Assembly: GCA_016926575.1 (NCBI GenBank)
Contig: JAFGOJ010000452.1
Coordinates: 1 to 5,760, forward strand
Origin: Anaerolineae bacterium
GTDB taxonomy: Bacteria; Chloroflexota; Anaerolineae; B4-G1; DUEL01
DNA: 5,760 nucleotides
Direction of reading: 5' to 3'
Part shown: piece by piece, positions 1-5,266 of the stretch
Position numbering within the stretch: the stretch's first letter is position 1
Layout: every line of letters starts with the position of its first letter
Position numbers and translations under genes: made by a program
Notes under the pieces: model-generated
The model's database searches: none
Seen by the model: the letters and a program-made list of their open reading frames with translations, nothing else
What the model was told of the DNA's origin: nothing

Positions 1-7
1 CGGCCTT

Positions 8-42
8 CACCCTCCCGCAGGTTCCAAACCTGCGGGAGGGTG
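8..42. repeat. Perfect 16-bp inverted repeat (hairpin) at outer edge of repeat copy A
   Basis: Bases 8-23 are exactly complementary to 27-42, leaving a 3-base loop (CCA). The stem is GC-rich with a CTCCCGCAGG core. It directly abuts the conserved repeat at 42-87. The matching position in copy B carries a different hairpin (3654-3684) that also begins CTCCC and ends GGGAG when read in the same orientation, so the stem-loop is kept while its sequence differs. It could also terminate an unseen gene to the left, but a run of T follows only after an intervening GGGCA on the plus strand. Confidence 0.8.
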
Positions 43-87
43 GGCATTTTCTGCCCTTTGTGGTGGCCCGCAGGGCCGTGGCGACTG
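42..87 (+). repeat. Dispersed repeat, copy A (inverted partner of 3589-3648)
   Basis: Two blocks match the minus strand of 3589-3648. Block 1 is 42-68, containing GGGCATTTTC then GCCCTTT then GTGGTGGCC, and differs by one inserted T at 52 and one T fewer in the T run. Block 2 is 74-87, GGCCGTGGCGACTG, identical over 14 bases. The bases between the blocks differ: here GGCCC-GCA-GGGCC makes a 5-bp stem (65-77), while copy B has a longer stem-loop segment. A 4-bp stem GGGC/GCCC lies within block 1. No open reading frame is conserved, so this is a non-coding repeat family. Whether other copies exist in the genome cannot be seen here. Confidence 0.85.
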
Positions 88-94
88 TTCCGAA

Positions 95-139
95 AAGACG
101 GGGGGCGAAAGCGGCAAAGCCGCTTTCGCCCCCCGTCTT
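95..139 (-). terminator. Probable terminator of the kinase-regulator operon (21-bp stem-loop)
   Basis: Bases 95-115 pair perfectly with 119-139 around a 3-base loop (AAA on the plus strand, TTT on the minus strand). The stem begins 21 bases beyond the regulator's stop codon. Read on the minus strand, the 3' arm ends in GTCTT and continues TTCGG, giving a four-base T run partly inside the stem. That suits a rho-independent terminator with a short U tract. The stem is much longer than a typical terminator, so a bidirectional or repeat-derived hairpin, or a mRNA 3'-end stabiliser, is also possible. Confidence 0.6.
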
Positions 140-160
140 ACCTCTTGTGCAGAAGGAGAT

Positions 161-841
161 TCAACTGAGGAAGGCCCGCCGCGGTGGGATCAACCCCTCG
201 CGCAGGGCGAAGAGGGCCGCTTCGTGGCGCCGGCCGATGTGCAGCTTGGAGAGGATGTTGCGCATGTGGGTCTTGACCGTGTGGATGCTGATGCTGAGCA
301 TCTCCGCGATCTCCTGATCGCTGGCCCCTTCGGCCACCAGGCACAGCACCTCCCGCTCGCGCTGGGTGAGGACGACAGCATCTTCGTCTCCGGGAACGAT
401 TTGGGAGCTCTGGCTGATGCGGCGGAACTCCTCCAGCATGCGCCCACCGAGCGTGGGCGTGATCGCCGCCTCGCCCTCCACGGCCCCGCGCAGCATGCGC
501 AGCAGGTCGCGGGAGCGGATGCTCTTGAGCAGATACCCTTGCGCGCCGCTCTTGATCGCCTCGAACAGCTTCTCGTCCTCGTCGCGCACGGTCAGCATGA
601 CGATGGTGACCTGCGGCAATTCTTCCTTGATCAACTGAGTGGCCTCTACACCGTCGCAGCCGGGCATACCGATGTCCATCAGGATCAGGTCGGGTTCCAG
701 CTCGCGTGCCTTGATCAGCGCCTCCAGGCCGTCGCTGGCCTCGCCGATGACCTCGAAGTCCGGCTGGGCGTTCAAGATCGTCGTCATCCCTTCACGAAAC
801 AGTTCGTGGTCATCCGTGAGCAACACGCGTATCTTCCCCAT
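161..841 (-). CDS. NarL/LuxR-type two-component response regulator
   Basis: A cytoplasmic DNA-binding regulator of 226 aa, the usual length for the NarL/FixJ family. Residues about 4-120 form the receiver domain: acidic pocket D10-D11, phospho-acceptor D56 in the LILMDIGMPG context, switch T84 and conserved K106. A linker of about 35 residues leads to a LuxR-type helix-turn-helix at about 156-213, with LTQREREVL at 158-166, the EIAEMLSIS turn and the recognition helix HTVKTHMRNILSKL at 187-200. All catalytic residues are present, so it should be phosphorylated by the kinase encoded 19 bases upstream and bind DNA, probably as a dimer. The start is ATG, preceded by a G8-containing purine tract that supplies the ribosome-binding site. 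Target genes are unknown. Many homologues (LiaR/DegU/NarL types) share this layout, so no symbol is given. Confidence 0.95.
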   Translation of the reverse strand: MGKIRVLLTDDHELFREGMTTILNAQPDFEVIGEASDGLEALIKARELEPDLILMDIGMPGCDGVEATQLIKEELPQVTIVMLTVRDEDEKLFEAIKSGAQGYLLKSIRSRDLLRMLRGAVEGEAAITPTLGGRMLEEFRRISQSSQIVPGDEDAVVLTQREREVLCLVAEGASDQEIAEMLSISIHTVKTHMRNILSKLHIGRRHEAALFALREGLIPPRRAFLS

Positions 842-848
842 GTGCCAT

Positions 849-856
849 CCCCCCCC
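849..856 (-). promoter_or_regulatory. G8 homopolymer ribosome-binding region of the regulator gene
   Basis: On the minus strand the 19-base gap between the kinase TGA and the regulator ATG contains GAGGGGGGGGATGGCAC. The GA plus eight G is the only Shine-Dalgarno-like sequence for the regulator. An out-of-frame ATG lies 7 bases before the real one. The tight spacing suggests translational coupling to the kinase. Confidence 0.55.
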
Positions 857-860
857 TCAA

Positions 861-3344
861 TCAACTGATCGGCGATTGGTCGCCATTCAAAGGCCACGAC
901 AGGCTGACCTGTGTGCCATTGCCGGGCGCCGAATCGATGCGCACGTGCCCGCCGATGCGGGCCGCGCGGGCGCGCATAATCCTCAATCCAAAATGCTCGA
1001 CTTTGTCGACCGCGGATGCATAGAGATCGAACCCTCTCCCGTCGTCCTCGACGACGACCGTGGCCTCACGTTCCTGCTGTTCCAGGCGCACAACGATTCG
1101 TTGGGCCTGGGCGTGGCGGCAGGCGTTGAGCAGCGCCTCCTGCACCACGCGCAAGACCTGTTCTACGTCGTTGGGGGACAGGAACAACGGGGTCTGTAAC
1201 GCCGTCACCAGGCTGGGGGCCGGTTCGTTTTGCGCTGCGACCTCCGCGACCAACGCCGCCAGTTCGGCCTGGAGGGACTGGCGCGGCCGAGGGCTCTCCT
1301 GTAAGCTGGAGATCGAGAGGCGCACCTCGCGCGCGGCGCGGTCGATGATGTCGCGCATCTGCTGGCAGGCATCGGCCACCTGCGCGGAGGCCCCCTGCCC
1401 GGCCAACTCGATCACCTCGTCGGTTTTGAACCCCAGGTAACTCATCGTCTGGGCCAATCCGTCGTGCATCTCTGCGGCGATGCGCTGGCGCTCCTCCAGG
1501 GCGGCGGCGCGTTCGACCTGTTGGTGGAGGTATGCGTTCTCCAGGGCAATCGCTGCGCGGTTGACGAAGCTCTCGATCAGCGTCAGTTCGTCGGGCCGCC
1601 AGCGACGCGGCCCGCGCCGGTCGATCAGCACCAGGAATCCCAACGGGTCCATCTTCCCCCACACCGGCAGGCAGACCAGTGCGCTGGCCGTGAGCGCCAT
1701 GCACCACCTGGAGACACGCGGGTCGCTGCGGATGTCTTCGATAGGGATGGCCCGGCGTTGGGTGATCAGGCTGGGCAGCAGCGCATCTCCTTCTAGATCG
1801 ATGCGGTCTTCTCCCGGGTCGGCCTCGTTCGAGCCGTAACGCGACACGCGCAGTGCCTGATGCGGCGCGCCGTCCCAGCGGAAGACGTACGCCGCCTGGC
1901 AGTCGAGCAACTTGGCGGCCTGCTCCACCATCTGGTCGCAGATGGTCTGCGGGTCGAACGTGGATGATAGGAAGACGCTCACCTGGTGCAGCAGGGTCAG
2001 CTCCTCGGCCCAGCGCTCGGTTTCATGGTAGAGGTGGGCGTTTTCGATGGCCACGCCGATCTGCTGGCCGATGGCCGTCAGCAGCGGCACGTCCTGCGGG
2101 GGGATGGCGTCCTGGCGGCGCGCTCCGAGCGTCAGCGCGCCCAGCGCCTTGCCCCTGGAGACCAGAGGGATGCTGGTTAGCGTTTCGATGCCCTCCTCCA
2201 GGACGAAGGGAGTGCACAGTTTGGCCGGGCGGTCGGCCACGTTCAAGATGGCCGGTTCGTTGCGGGCTACCGCCTGCGCGGAAATGTCGGCGCACAGGTT
2301 GCGGCCTTCGACGCTGGCGGTGCAGACCTCCGGCGGTGCCTCTCCGCGGTAGGTCTTCAGCACCAGGGTCTCTCCGTCTGGCTCCAGCAAAAAGATTGCT
2401 CCGGCCTCGACGTTGGTCACGTCCAGCACCATGTCGAGCGCATCGTTCAGGATGGTGTCCAGTTCCAGGGATTTGCTGATGGTGGCAGCGATGGTATTCT
2501 GGGCGGCCAATTCGGCGTTGCGGTGGGCGATTTCCGTCGTCCGTGCTTCCACCAGCTCTTCCAGATGGTTGCGGTAGGCGTCCAGTTGCGCCTCGGCGCG
2601 TTGCTTCTCGATGGATTGCTCCCGCAGGTAGACGTACCCCAGCAAAGGAACCGCCCAGATGTGGAACGAGTTGCCCAAGGGGCAGAGGATGTCGGCGTAG
2701 GATTTGTGGGTGAAGAAGTTGAACATCTTGGCCAGTTCATCCATCAGGAAGAAGGACAGCGCCGTCGAGACCACGTTGCGCAGCCAGCCGCGGCGTTTCG
2801 AGAGGTGGTAGATGGCCGCAATGACGAATACGGAGACGGTGATGTGAAATATCCAGGAGGCCCAGGTCTGTTGGAATGAGACGGATGGATCGGCCTGGCT
2901 GAGCTTCGACCACCAGAAGGACGTGGCGAGGAATGCCACGCCCGTCGCTGCCAGTCCCAGGCGCAGGTAATTGCGCGCCAGGCGTGGGTCGTCGAGGATG
3001 TAGCGCAGGAAAGAGCCCGCGACGACGATCACTGCACCCATCGCCAGCCCGTGTTCCAGCGGTTCGGAGAGGAAACTGATGGCATTGTGGCTGGTCGGGT
3101 CGAGGATGCGCATCGTGACGTGGAAGAACATGAACACCTCGCGCGCGAAGCCCATCCCAAACCCCCACACCAGCAGTTTCTCGCGTGGGAGTTCCTGCCG
3201 CCGCTGACGCGACCAGGCAATCGCCAGCAGCCCGCCCCAGAGAAGCGCGGGGATTCCAAACCGCATGAGGTTGTTTTCGGTCGGACCGGGTCCACCCGCA
3301 AACTGAGACAACAGCAGAATCACGTAGTCCAGGAAACTGCGCAA
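861..3344 (-). CDS. Membrane-bound GAF-GAF sensor histidine kinase (HisKA_3 family)
   Basis: An 827-aa sensor kinase, first gene of the two-component operon. Residues 1-240 are hydrophobic with about seven or eight membrane segments (roughly 4-16, 30-46, 57-77, 97-117, 128-146, 161-180, 190-210, 223-240); I do not recognise this region as a named sensor domain. A charged coiled-coil linker (about 241-285) leads to two GAF domains (about 287-438 and 450-605). The HisKA_3 dimerisation region carries the phospho-acceptor H627 in EMHDGLAQ. The ATPase domain shows the N box with N740 (QEALLNACRHA), DDGRG at 767-771, GLRIMRARA from 786 and GNGT at 808-811. It should autophosphorylate H627 and pass the phosphate to D56 of the downstream regulator. 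I chose the TTG start because GGGGGAGG lies 3 bases upstream; the next in-frame ATG (residue 27) has no ribosome-binding site and would remove the first hydrophobic segment. The signal is unknown. Confidence 0.93.
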   Translation of the reverse strand: MRSFLDYVILLLSQFAGGPGPTENNLMRFGIPALLWGGLLAIAWSRQRRQELPREKLLVWGFGMGFAREVFMFFHVTMRILDPTSHNAISFLSEPLEHGLAMGAVIVVAGSFLRYILDDPRLARNYLRLGLAATGVAFLATSFWWSKLSQADPSVSFQQTWASWIFHITVSVFVIAAIYHLSKRRGWLRNVVSTALSFFLMDELAKMFNFFTHKSYADILCPLGNSFHIWAVPLLGYVYLREQSIEKQRAEAQLDAYRNHLEELVEARTTEIAHRNAELAAQNTIAATISKSLELDTILNDALDMVLDVTNVEAGAIFLLEPDGETLVLKTYRGEAPPEVCTASVEGRNLCADISAQAVARNEPAILNVADRPAKLCTPFVLEEGIETLTSIPLVSRGKALGALTLGARRQDAIPPQDVPLLTAIGQQIGVAIENAHLYHETERWAEELTLLHQVSVFLSSTFDPQTICDQMVEQAAKLLDCQAAYVFRWDGAPHQALRVSRYGSNEADPGEDRIDLEGDALLPSLITQRRAIPIEDIRSDPRVSRWCMALTASALVCLPVWGKMDPLGFLVLIDRRGPRRWRPDELTLIESFVNRAAIALENAYLHQQVERAAALEERQRIAAEMHDGLAQTMSYLGFKTDEVIELAGQGASAQVADACQQMRDIIDRAAREVRLSISSLQESPRPRQSLQAELAALVAEVAAQNEPAPSLVTALQTPLFLSPNDVEQVLRVVQEALLNACRHAQAQRIVVRLEQQEREATVVVEDDGRGFDLYASAVDKVEHFGLRIMRARAARIGGHVRIDSAPGNGTQVSLSWPLNGDQSPIS

Positions 3345-3382
3345 GGTCCTCCCCCAAATTGAGCGCGAAATGGACGCAGACT

Positions 3383-3410
3383 TCCATACTCTACCACAAA
3401 TCTATATCAA
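3383..3410 (-). promoter_or_regulatory. Candidate promoter of the kinase-regulator operon
   Basis: On the minus strand TTGATA (3405-3410) is followed after 16 bases by TATGGA (3383-3388), about 39 bases before the TTG start. The -35 fits well (5 of 6) but the -10 is weak (3 of 6). The surrounding sequence is the most AT-rich in the gap, and other -10-like strings such as TATAGA occur nearby, so the exact position is uncertain. Confidence 0.3.
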
Positions 3411-3447
3411 CATGGTAAATTATTTCCTAAAATTCCGCTGCGCGGTA

Positions 3448-3497
3448 CCGGGAACGTTTGTGCGGGAGGGGAAACCGCAGATTTCTCGTTCCCCCGG
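3448..3497. repeat. Nested imperfect stem-loop
   Basis: GGGAACG at 3450-3456 pairs with CGTTCCC at 3487-3493. Inside it, TGCGG (3461-3465) pairs with CCGCA (3475-3479), giving an outer 7-bp stem, an asymmetric internal loop and an inner 5-bp stem. CC at 3448-3449 could pair with GG at 3496-3497 past a two-base bulge. It is the array hairpin closest to the kinase gene. Confidence 0.5.
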
Positions 3498-3514
3498 CGG
3501 GGTGCAGGGGCAGT

Positions 3515-3538
3515 AGGGGCGCAGCATGCCGCGCCCCT
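3515..3538. repeat. Stem-loop with GCATGC tip
   Basis: AGGGGCGC (3515-3522) pairs with GCGCCCCT (3531-3538). After one A-C mismatch, GC and GC at the GCATGC tip could also pair. The stem is 8 bp of mostly G-C pairs. Confidence 0.65.
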
Positions 3539-3554
3539 CTGGTCAACCACGGTC

Positions 3555-3573
3555 GGCGGGTTGGAAACCCGCC
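3555..3573. repeat. 8-bp stem-loop
   Basis: GGCGGGTT (3555-3562) is the exact complement of AACCCGCC (3566-3573) with a 3-base loop GGA. On the minus strand it lies just beyond the conserved end of repeat copy B, much as the 95-139 hairpin lies beyond copy A, so both copies are followed by a stem-loop of unrelated sequence. Confidence 0.7.
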
Positions 3574-3588
3574 CTACAGGTTTCTATG

Positions 3589-3648
3589 CAGTCGCCACGG
3601 CCTTAGGCCGCGTAGCGGCCCGGCCACCACAAAAGGGCGAAAATGCCC
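3589..3648 (-). repeat. Dispersed repeat, copy B (inverted partner of 42-87)
   Basis: Read on the minus strand, 3648-3622 gives GGGCATTTTC, GCCCTTTT, GTGGTGGCC, matching block 1 of copy A with two single-base indels. Positions 3602-3589 give GGCCGTGGCGACTG, identical to block 2. Between the blocks is a 19-base insert relative to the 5 bases of copy A. It contributes to GGCCGC-GTA-GCGGCC (3606-3620), which can alternatively fold as CGGCC-TTA-GGCCG (3598-3610). Copies A and B therefore share flanks but differ in the central stem. Confidence 0.85.
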
Positions 3649-3653
3649 TCCGC

Positions 3654-3684
3654 GCTCCCACCGGGTCACGGACCCGGCGGGAGC
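3654..3684. repeat. Interrupted 12-bp stem-loop at outer edge of repeat copy B
   Basis: GCTCCC (3654-3659) pairs with GGGAGC (3679-3684). After one A-C mismatch (3660 and 3678), CCGGGT (3661-3666) pairs with ACCCGG (3672-3677) around a 5-base loop. It occupies the same position relative to copy B as the 8-42 hairpin does to copy A. Confidence 0.7.
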
Positions 3685-3705
3685 ACATTGTCTGGTGGCG
3701 GGAGC

Positions 3706-3723
3706 GGCGCGGAACGCCGCGCC
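3706..3723 (-). terminator. GC-rich hairpin after the transporter gene, possible terminator
   Basis: GGCGCGG (3706-3712) pairs with CCGCGCC (3717-3723) around AACG. On the minus strand it starts only 6 bases past the transporter TAG stop, the position expected for a transcription end. No T run follows, so it does not meet the usual criteria for a rho-independent terminator. It may just be another member of the array, or protect the mRNA 3' end. Confidence 0.35.
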
Positions 3724-3729
3724 CCCTAT

Positions 3730-5025
3730 CTACGAGAGGCGTGCTTTTTCGGCGGCTGCCCGTTCGGCCATCTGCGTGCGTAGCACGTTGATGTCCTTAT
3801 CGATGAAGAACAGCGCGCCCAGGTAAATCAGGAAGCACACCACCCAGGCCGTGATGCTGACCCACAGGATCGCTGTGCCCATATCGAAGGCGTCGGCGAT
3901 GACCCCCGCCAGAATCGGTGCGAAGGCCGCGCCGCTGTTCTCGATGAAGTACTCGACCGATTGGGCCGTCGAGCGCACTTCGGGGACGATCACGTCGTAG
4001 ACGGTGGAGATCACGTTGGGCGCAGAGAACGGCATGAAGATCGCGGTCAGCGCCATGAAGACGAAGAACGTGCCGCGCGCTTCGACGGGTGTGTTCAGTG
4101 CCAGGAAGAGGAACACCGCGCCCAGCAGCACCCCGGCGCTGGAGACCAGGATGCGTCCTTTGCGGGTGCGCCGGAAGGCCCAGTCCCCCAGCCAGCCGCC
4201 CACGAAGTACCCCGAGGCCAAAATCAACACGACCGGCCCCATCGTCAGCAGCACGCTGCCTTCGTCGTAGTCCCGTTCTTTCGCCAGGTAATCGAAGAAG
4301 AAATACGTGATCACGTTCCAGGGGAAGACGCCCGCGAAGCCCTGCAAGAAGACGAACCACATCGTCTTTTTCTTGAACACTTCCTTCGCCTGTGCCCAGG
4401 AGAACTTGAACGTGGCCATCTCTTCCATCCCGGCGAACTCGGGTTCAGCCTTGCCGCGCGGCATCTCTTTGACGCCGAAGTAGATCAACGCTGCCAGCAC
4501 CAACCCCAACCCGCCGGTGATGAAGAAGATGTTGCGCCAGCCCAGGCCCGGCGCGACCATCAGCGCCAACACCATGCCCAGCAAGTAGCCGATGGGCTGG
4601 CTGAGTTGCAGCAGGCCGTAGACCTTGCTGCGCATCTCCGGCCCGAAGTAGTCGGCCACCAGCGTGTATAGGCCGGGGTAGGAGGAGTCGTCGATGCCGG
4701 TCGAGGCGCGGGTGGCCACGAACCCGCCGTAGCTGCGCACGATGGCGCTCAGCCAGGTGGTCGATCCCCACACGAAAGAGGCCAGCGCCAGGAGCTTGGC
4801 CCGCGCGAATCGGTCGTACAGGTAGCCCCAGATCGGGTACAGCACCGTCCCGACGATCAGCGCGCCGGAAATGACCAGCCCGAATTCGGTATTGGTGATG
4901 CCGAAGTCTTCGCTGATCTGGCCCTTGAGCGGGCCGATCAACAGCTTGTCCGTCTGGTGGAGTAGCATAAAGAAGAAGAAGATGATCACGACGTTCCAAC
5001 GGTACAAAGAGCGTTTGCGTGTCAC
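3730..5025 (-). CDS. Major facilitator superfamily transporter
   Basis: An inner-membrane secondary transporter of 431 aa, a normal length for a 12-TM MFS protein. The N-terminal half has a TM1 with D26, then the loop 2-3 signature GYLYDRFARAK at 67-77 (MFS motif A: G, D71, R72, basic end). R106 and the motif GIDDSSYPG at 110-118 fall where spinster-like carriers have their TM4 motif, and GWRNIFFITGG (162-172) precedes TM6. A charged loop at about 186-220 separates the halves. The second half repeats motif A weakly as GGWLGDWAFRRTRKGR (276-291). The tail after 409 is charged and cytoplasmic. I see similarity to spinster/sugar-phosphate-type MFS families, but the substrate cannot be named. The GTG start is supported by GAGGTGA 3 bases upstream. 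It is transcribed toward the kinase operon but separated by the hairpin array, so probably its own unit. Confidence 0.92.
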   Translation of the reverse strand: MTRKRSLYRWNVVIIFFFFMLLHQTDKLLIGPLKGQISEDFGITNTEFGLVISGALIVGTVLYPIWGYLYDRFARAKLLALASFVWGSTTWLSAIVRSYGGFVATRASTGIDDSSYPGLYTLVADYFGPEMRSKVYGLLQLSQPIGYLLGMVLALMVAPGLGWRNIFFITGGLGLVLAALIYFGVKEMPRGKAEPEFAGMEEMATFKFSWAQAKEVFKKKTMWFVFLQGFAGVFPWNVITYFFFDYLAKERDYDEGSVLLTMGPVVLILASGYFVGGWLGDWAFRRTRKGRILVSSAGVLLGAVFLFLALNTPVEARGTFFVFMALTAIFMPFSAPNVISTVYDVIVPEVRSTAQSVEYFIENSGAAFAPILAGVIADAFDMGTAILWVSITAWVVCFLIYLGALFFIDKDINVLRTQMAERAAAEKARLS

Positions 5026-5028
5026 GGT

Positions 5029-5035
5029 TCACCTC
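5029..5035 (-). promoter_or_regulatory. Strong ribosome-binding site deciding the transporter GTG start
   Basis: On the minus strand GAGGTGA, a 7-base match to the consensus Shine-Dalgarno, is followed by ACC and GTG (5025-5023). Another GTG at 5032-5030 overlaps this site but is in a different frame that encodes no recognisable protein. Confidence 0.75.
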
Positions 5036-5054
5036 TCAAGATAGGATTTCTATT

Positions 5055-5083
5055 AGTCTACAACATCTACGAAAAAGTCGCAA
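5055..5083 (-). promoter_or_regulatory. Candidate promoter of the transporter gene
   Basis: On the minus strand TTGCGA (5078-5083) is separated by exactly 17 bases from TAGACT (5055-5060). Each box matches 4 of 6 sigma-70-type consensus bases. The predicted transcript would have a leader of about 25 bases carrying the strong ribosome-binding site. The -35 box overlaps the left flanking direct repeat of the element at 5086-5215. Confidence 0.4.
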
Positions 5084-5085
5084 AT

Positions 5086-5215
5086 GGTAACTGCTCAGCT
5101 TACGCTTCGCAGTTGCCTTTCCCGTCGCAATGGGGGTTTTGTGGGCGGAATCATCGCCCGCAAAACCCCCTGTTCTCGCTTCGACGCGCCAAGCGGGTAA
5201 CTGCCAGCAGTTACC
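5086..5215. mobile_element. MITE-like palindromic element with terminal inverted repeats and flanking direct repeats
   Basis: The left end GGTAACTGCT (5086-5095) is the exact inverse complement of the right end AGCAGTTACC (5206-5215). Outside both ends lies an identical hexamer, GCAAAT, at 5080-5085 and 5216-5221, as expected of a target-site duplication. Inside are three stem-loops: left 5086-5094 with 5109-5117 (9 bp, one G-T pair), a central 16-bp stem (5132-5147 with 5155-5170), and right 5196-5203 with 5208-5215 (8 bp, loop CCAG). At 130 bp with no coding capacity it resembles a non-autonomous miniature element or a REP/BIME-type cluster. No transposase is present. It could equally be a structured regulatory region; extra genomic copies would decide. 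Confidence 0.6.
5132..5170. repeat. Central 16-bp stem-loop of the MITE-like element
   Basis: Bases 5132-5147 pair with 5155-5170, with a single G-T wobble (5142 with 5160) and a 7-base loop. The arms start GGGGGTTTTG and end CAAAACCCCC. No T run follows on either strand, so it is not an obvious terminator. Confidence 0.8.
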
Positions 5216-5227
5216 GCAAATGACAGG

Positions 5228-5256
5228 TTGACAAAGGGCTGGGGTAGCGGTACAAT
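5228..5256 (+). promoter_or_regulatory. Near-consensus promoter of the rightmost gene
   Basis: TTGACA (5228-5233) is a perfect -35 box and TACAAT (5251-5256) a 5-of-6 -10 box, at the ideal 17-base spacing. The expected transcription start (about 5262-5264) is only 3-5 bases before the ATG at 5267, so the mRNA should be leaderless or nearly so. No Shine-Dalgarno sequence could fit in such a leader. The promoter starts 7 bases after the right direct repeat of the element at 5086-5215. Confidence 0.8.
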
Positions 5257-5266
5257 CCTCGACGAT

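Larger units (their letters stand above)
3345..3729. other. Gene-free region: kinase promoter area plus stem-loop array
   Basis: This 385-base gap has two parts. Positions 3345-3440 are relatively AT-rich and should hold the promoter of the kinase operon. Positions 3448-3723 are GC-rich and almost continuously palindromic, with stems at 3450-3493, 3515-3538, 3555-3573, 3598-3620 (two overlapping alternatives), 3635-3648, 3654-3684 and 3706-3723. A plus-strand open frame crosses much of it and runs into the transporter gene, but it is rich in R, P and G, shows no domain, and is built from the palindromes. I see no credible gene here. Confidence 0.75.

Noticed and set aside
224..868. Plus-strand 214-codon open frame opposite the response regulator
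   Set aside because: It is the antisense of a complete NarL-type regulator with all catalytic residues. The translation has no recognisable motif, as is common opposite GC-rich genes.
161..3344. Kinase and regulator as part of a new defence or mobile system
   Set aside because: Both proteins are complete and typical, no effector, nuclease or integrase is present, and the flanking repeats alone do not show mobility.
3445..3725. Possible CRISPR array in the hairpin-rich gap
   Set aside because: The stems differ in sequence and spacing, there is no regularly repeated unit with spacers, and no cas genes are nearby.
3458..3826. Plus-strand 122-codon open frame over the intergenic array
   Set aside because: It is made of palindromic repeat sequence, runs into the transporter gene on the opposite strand, has R/P/G-rich composition, and shows no domain or convincing ribosome-binding site.
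3730..5025. Assigning a specific substrate or gene name to the MFS transporter
   Set aside because: Motif A and the TM4 region support the superfamily, with a spinster-like impression, but no residue pattern or neighbouring pathway gene identifies the substrate.
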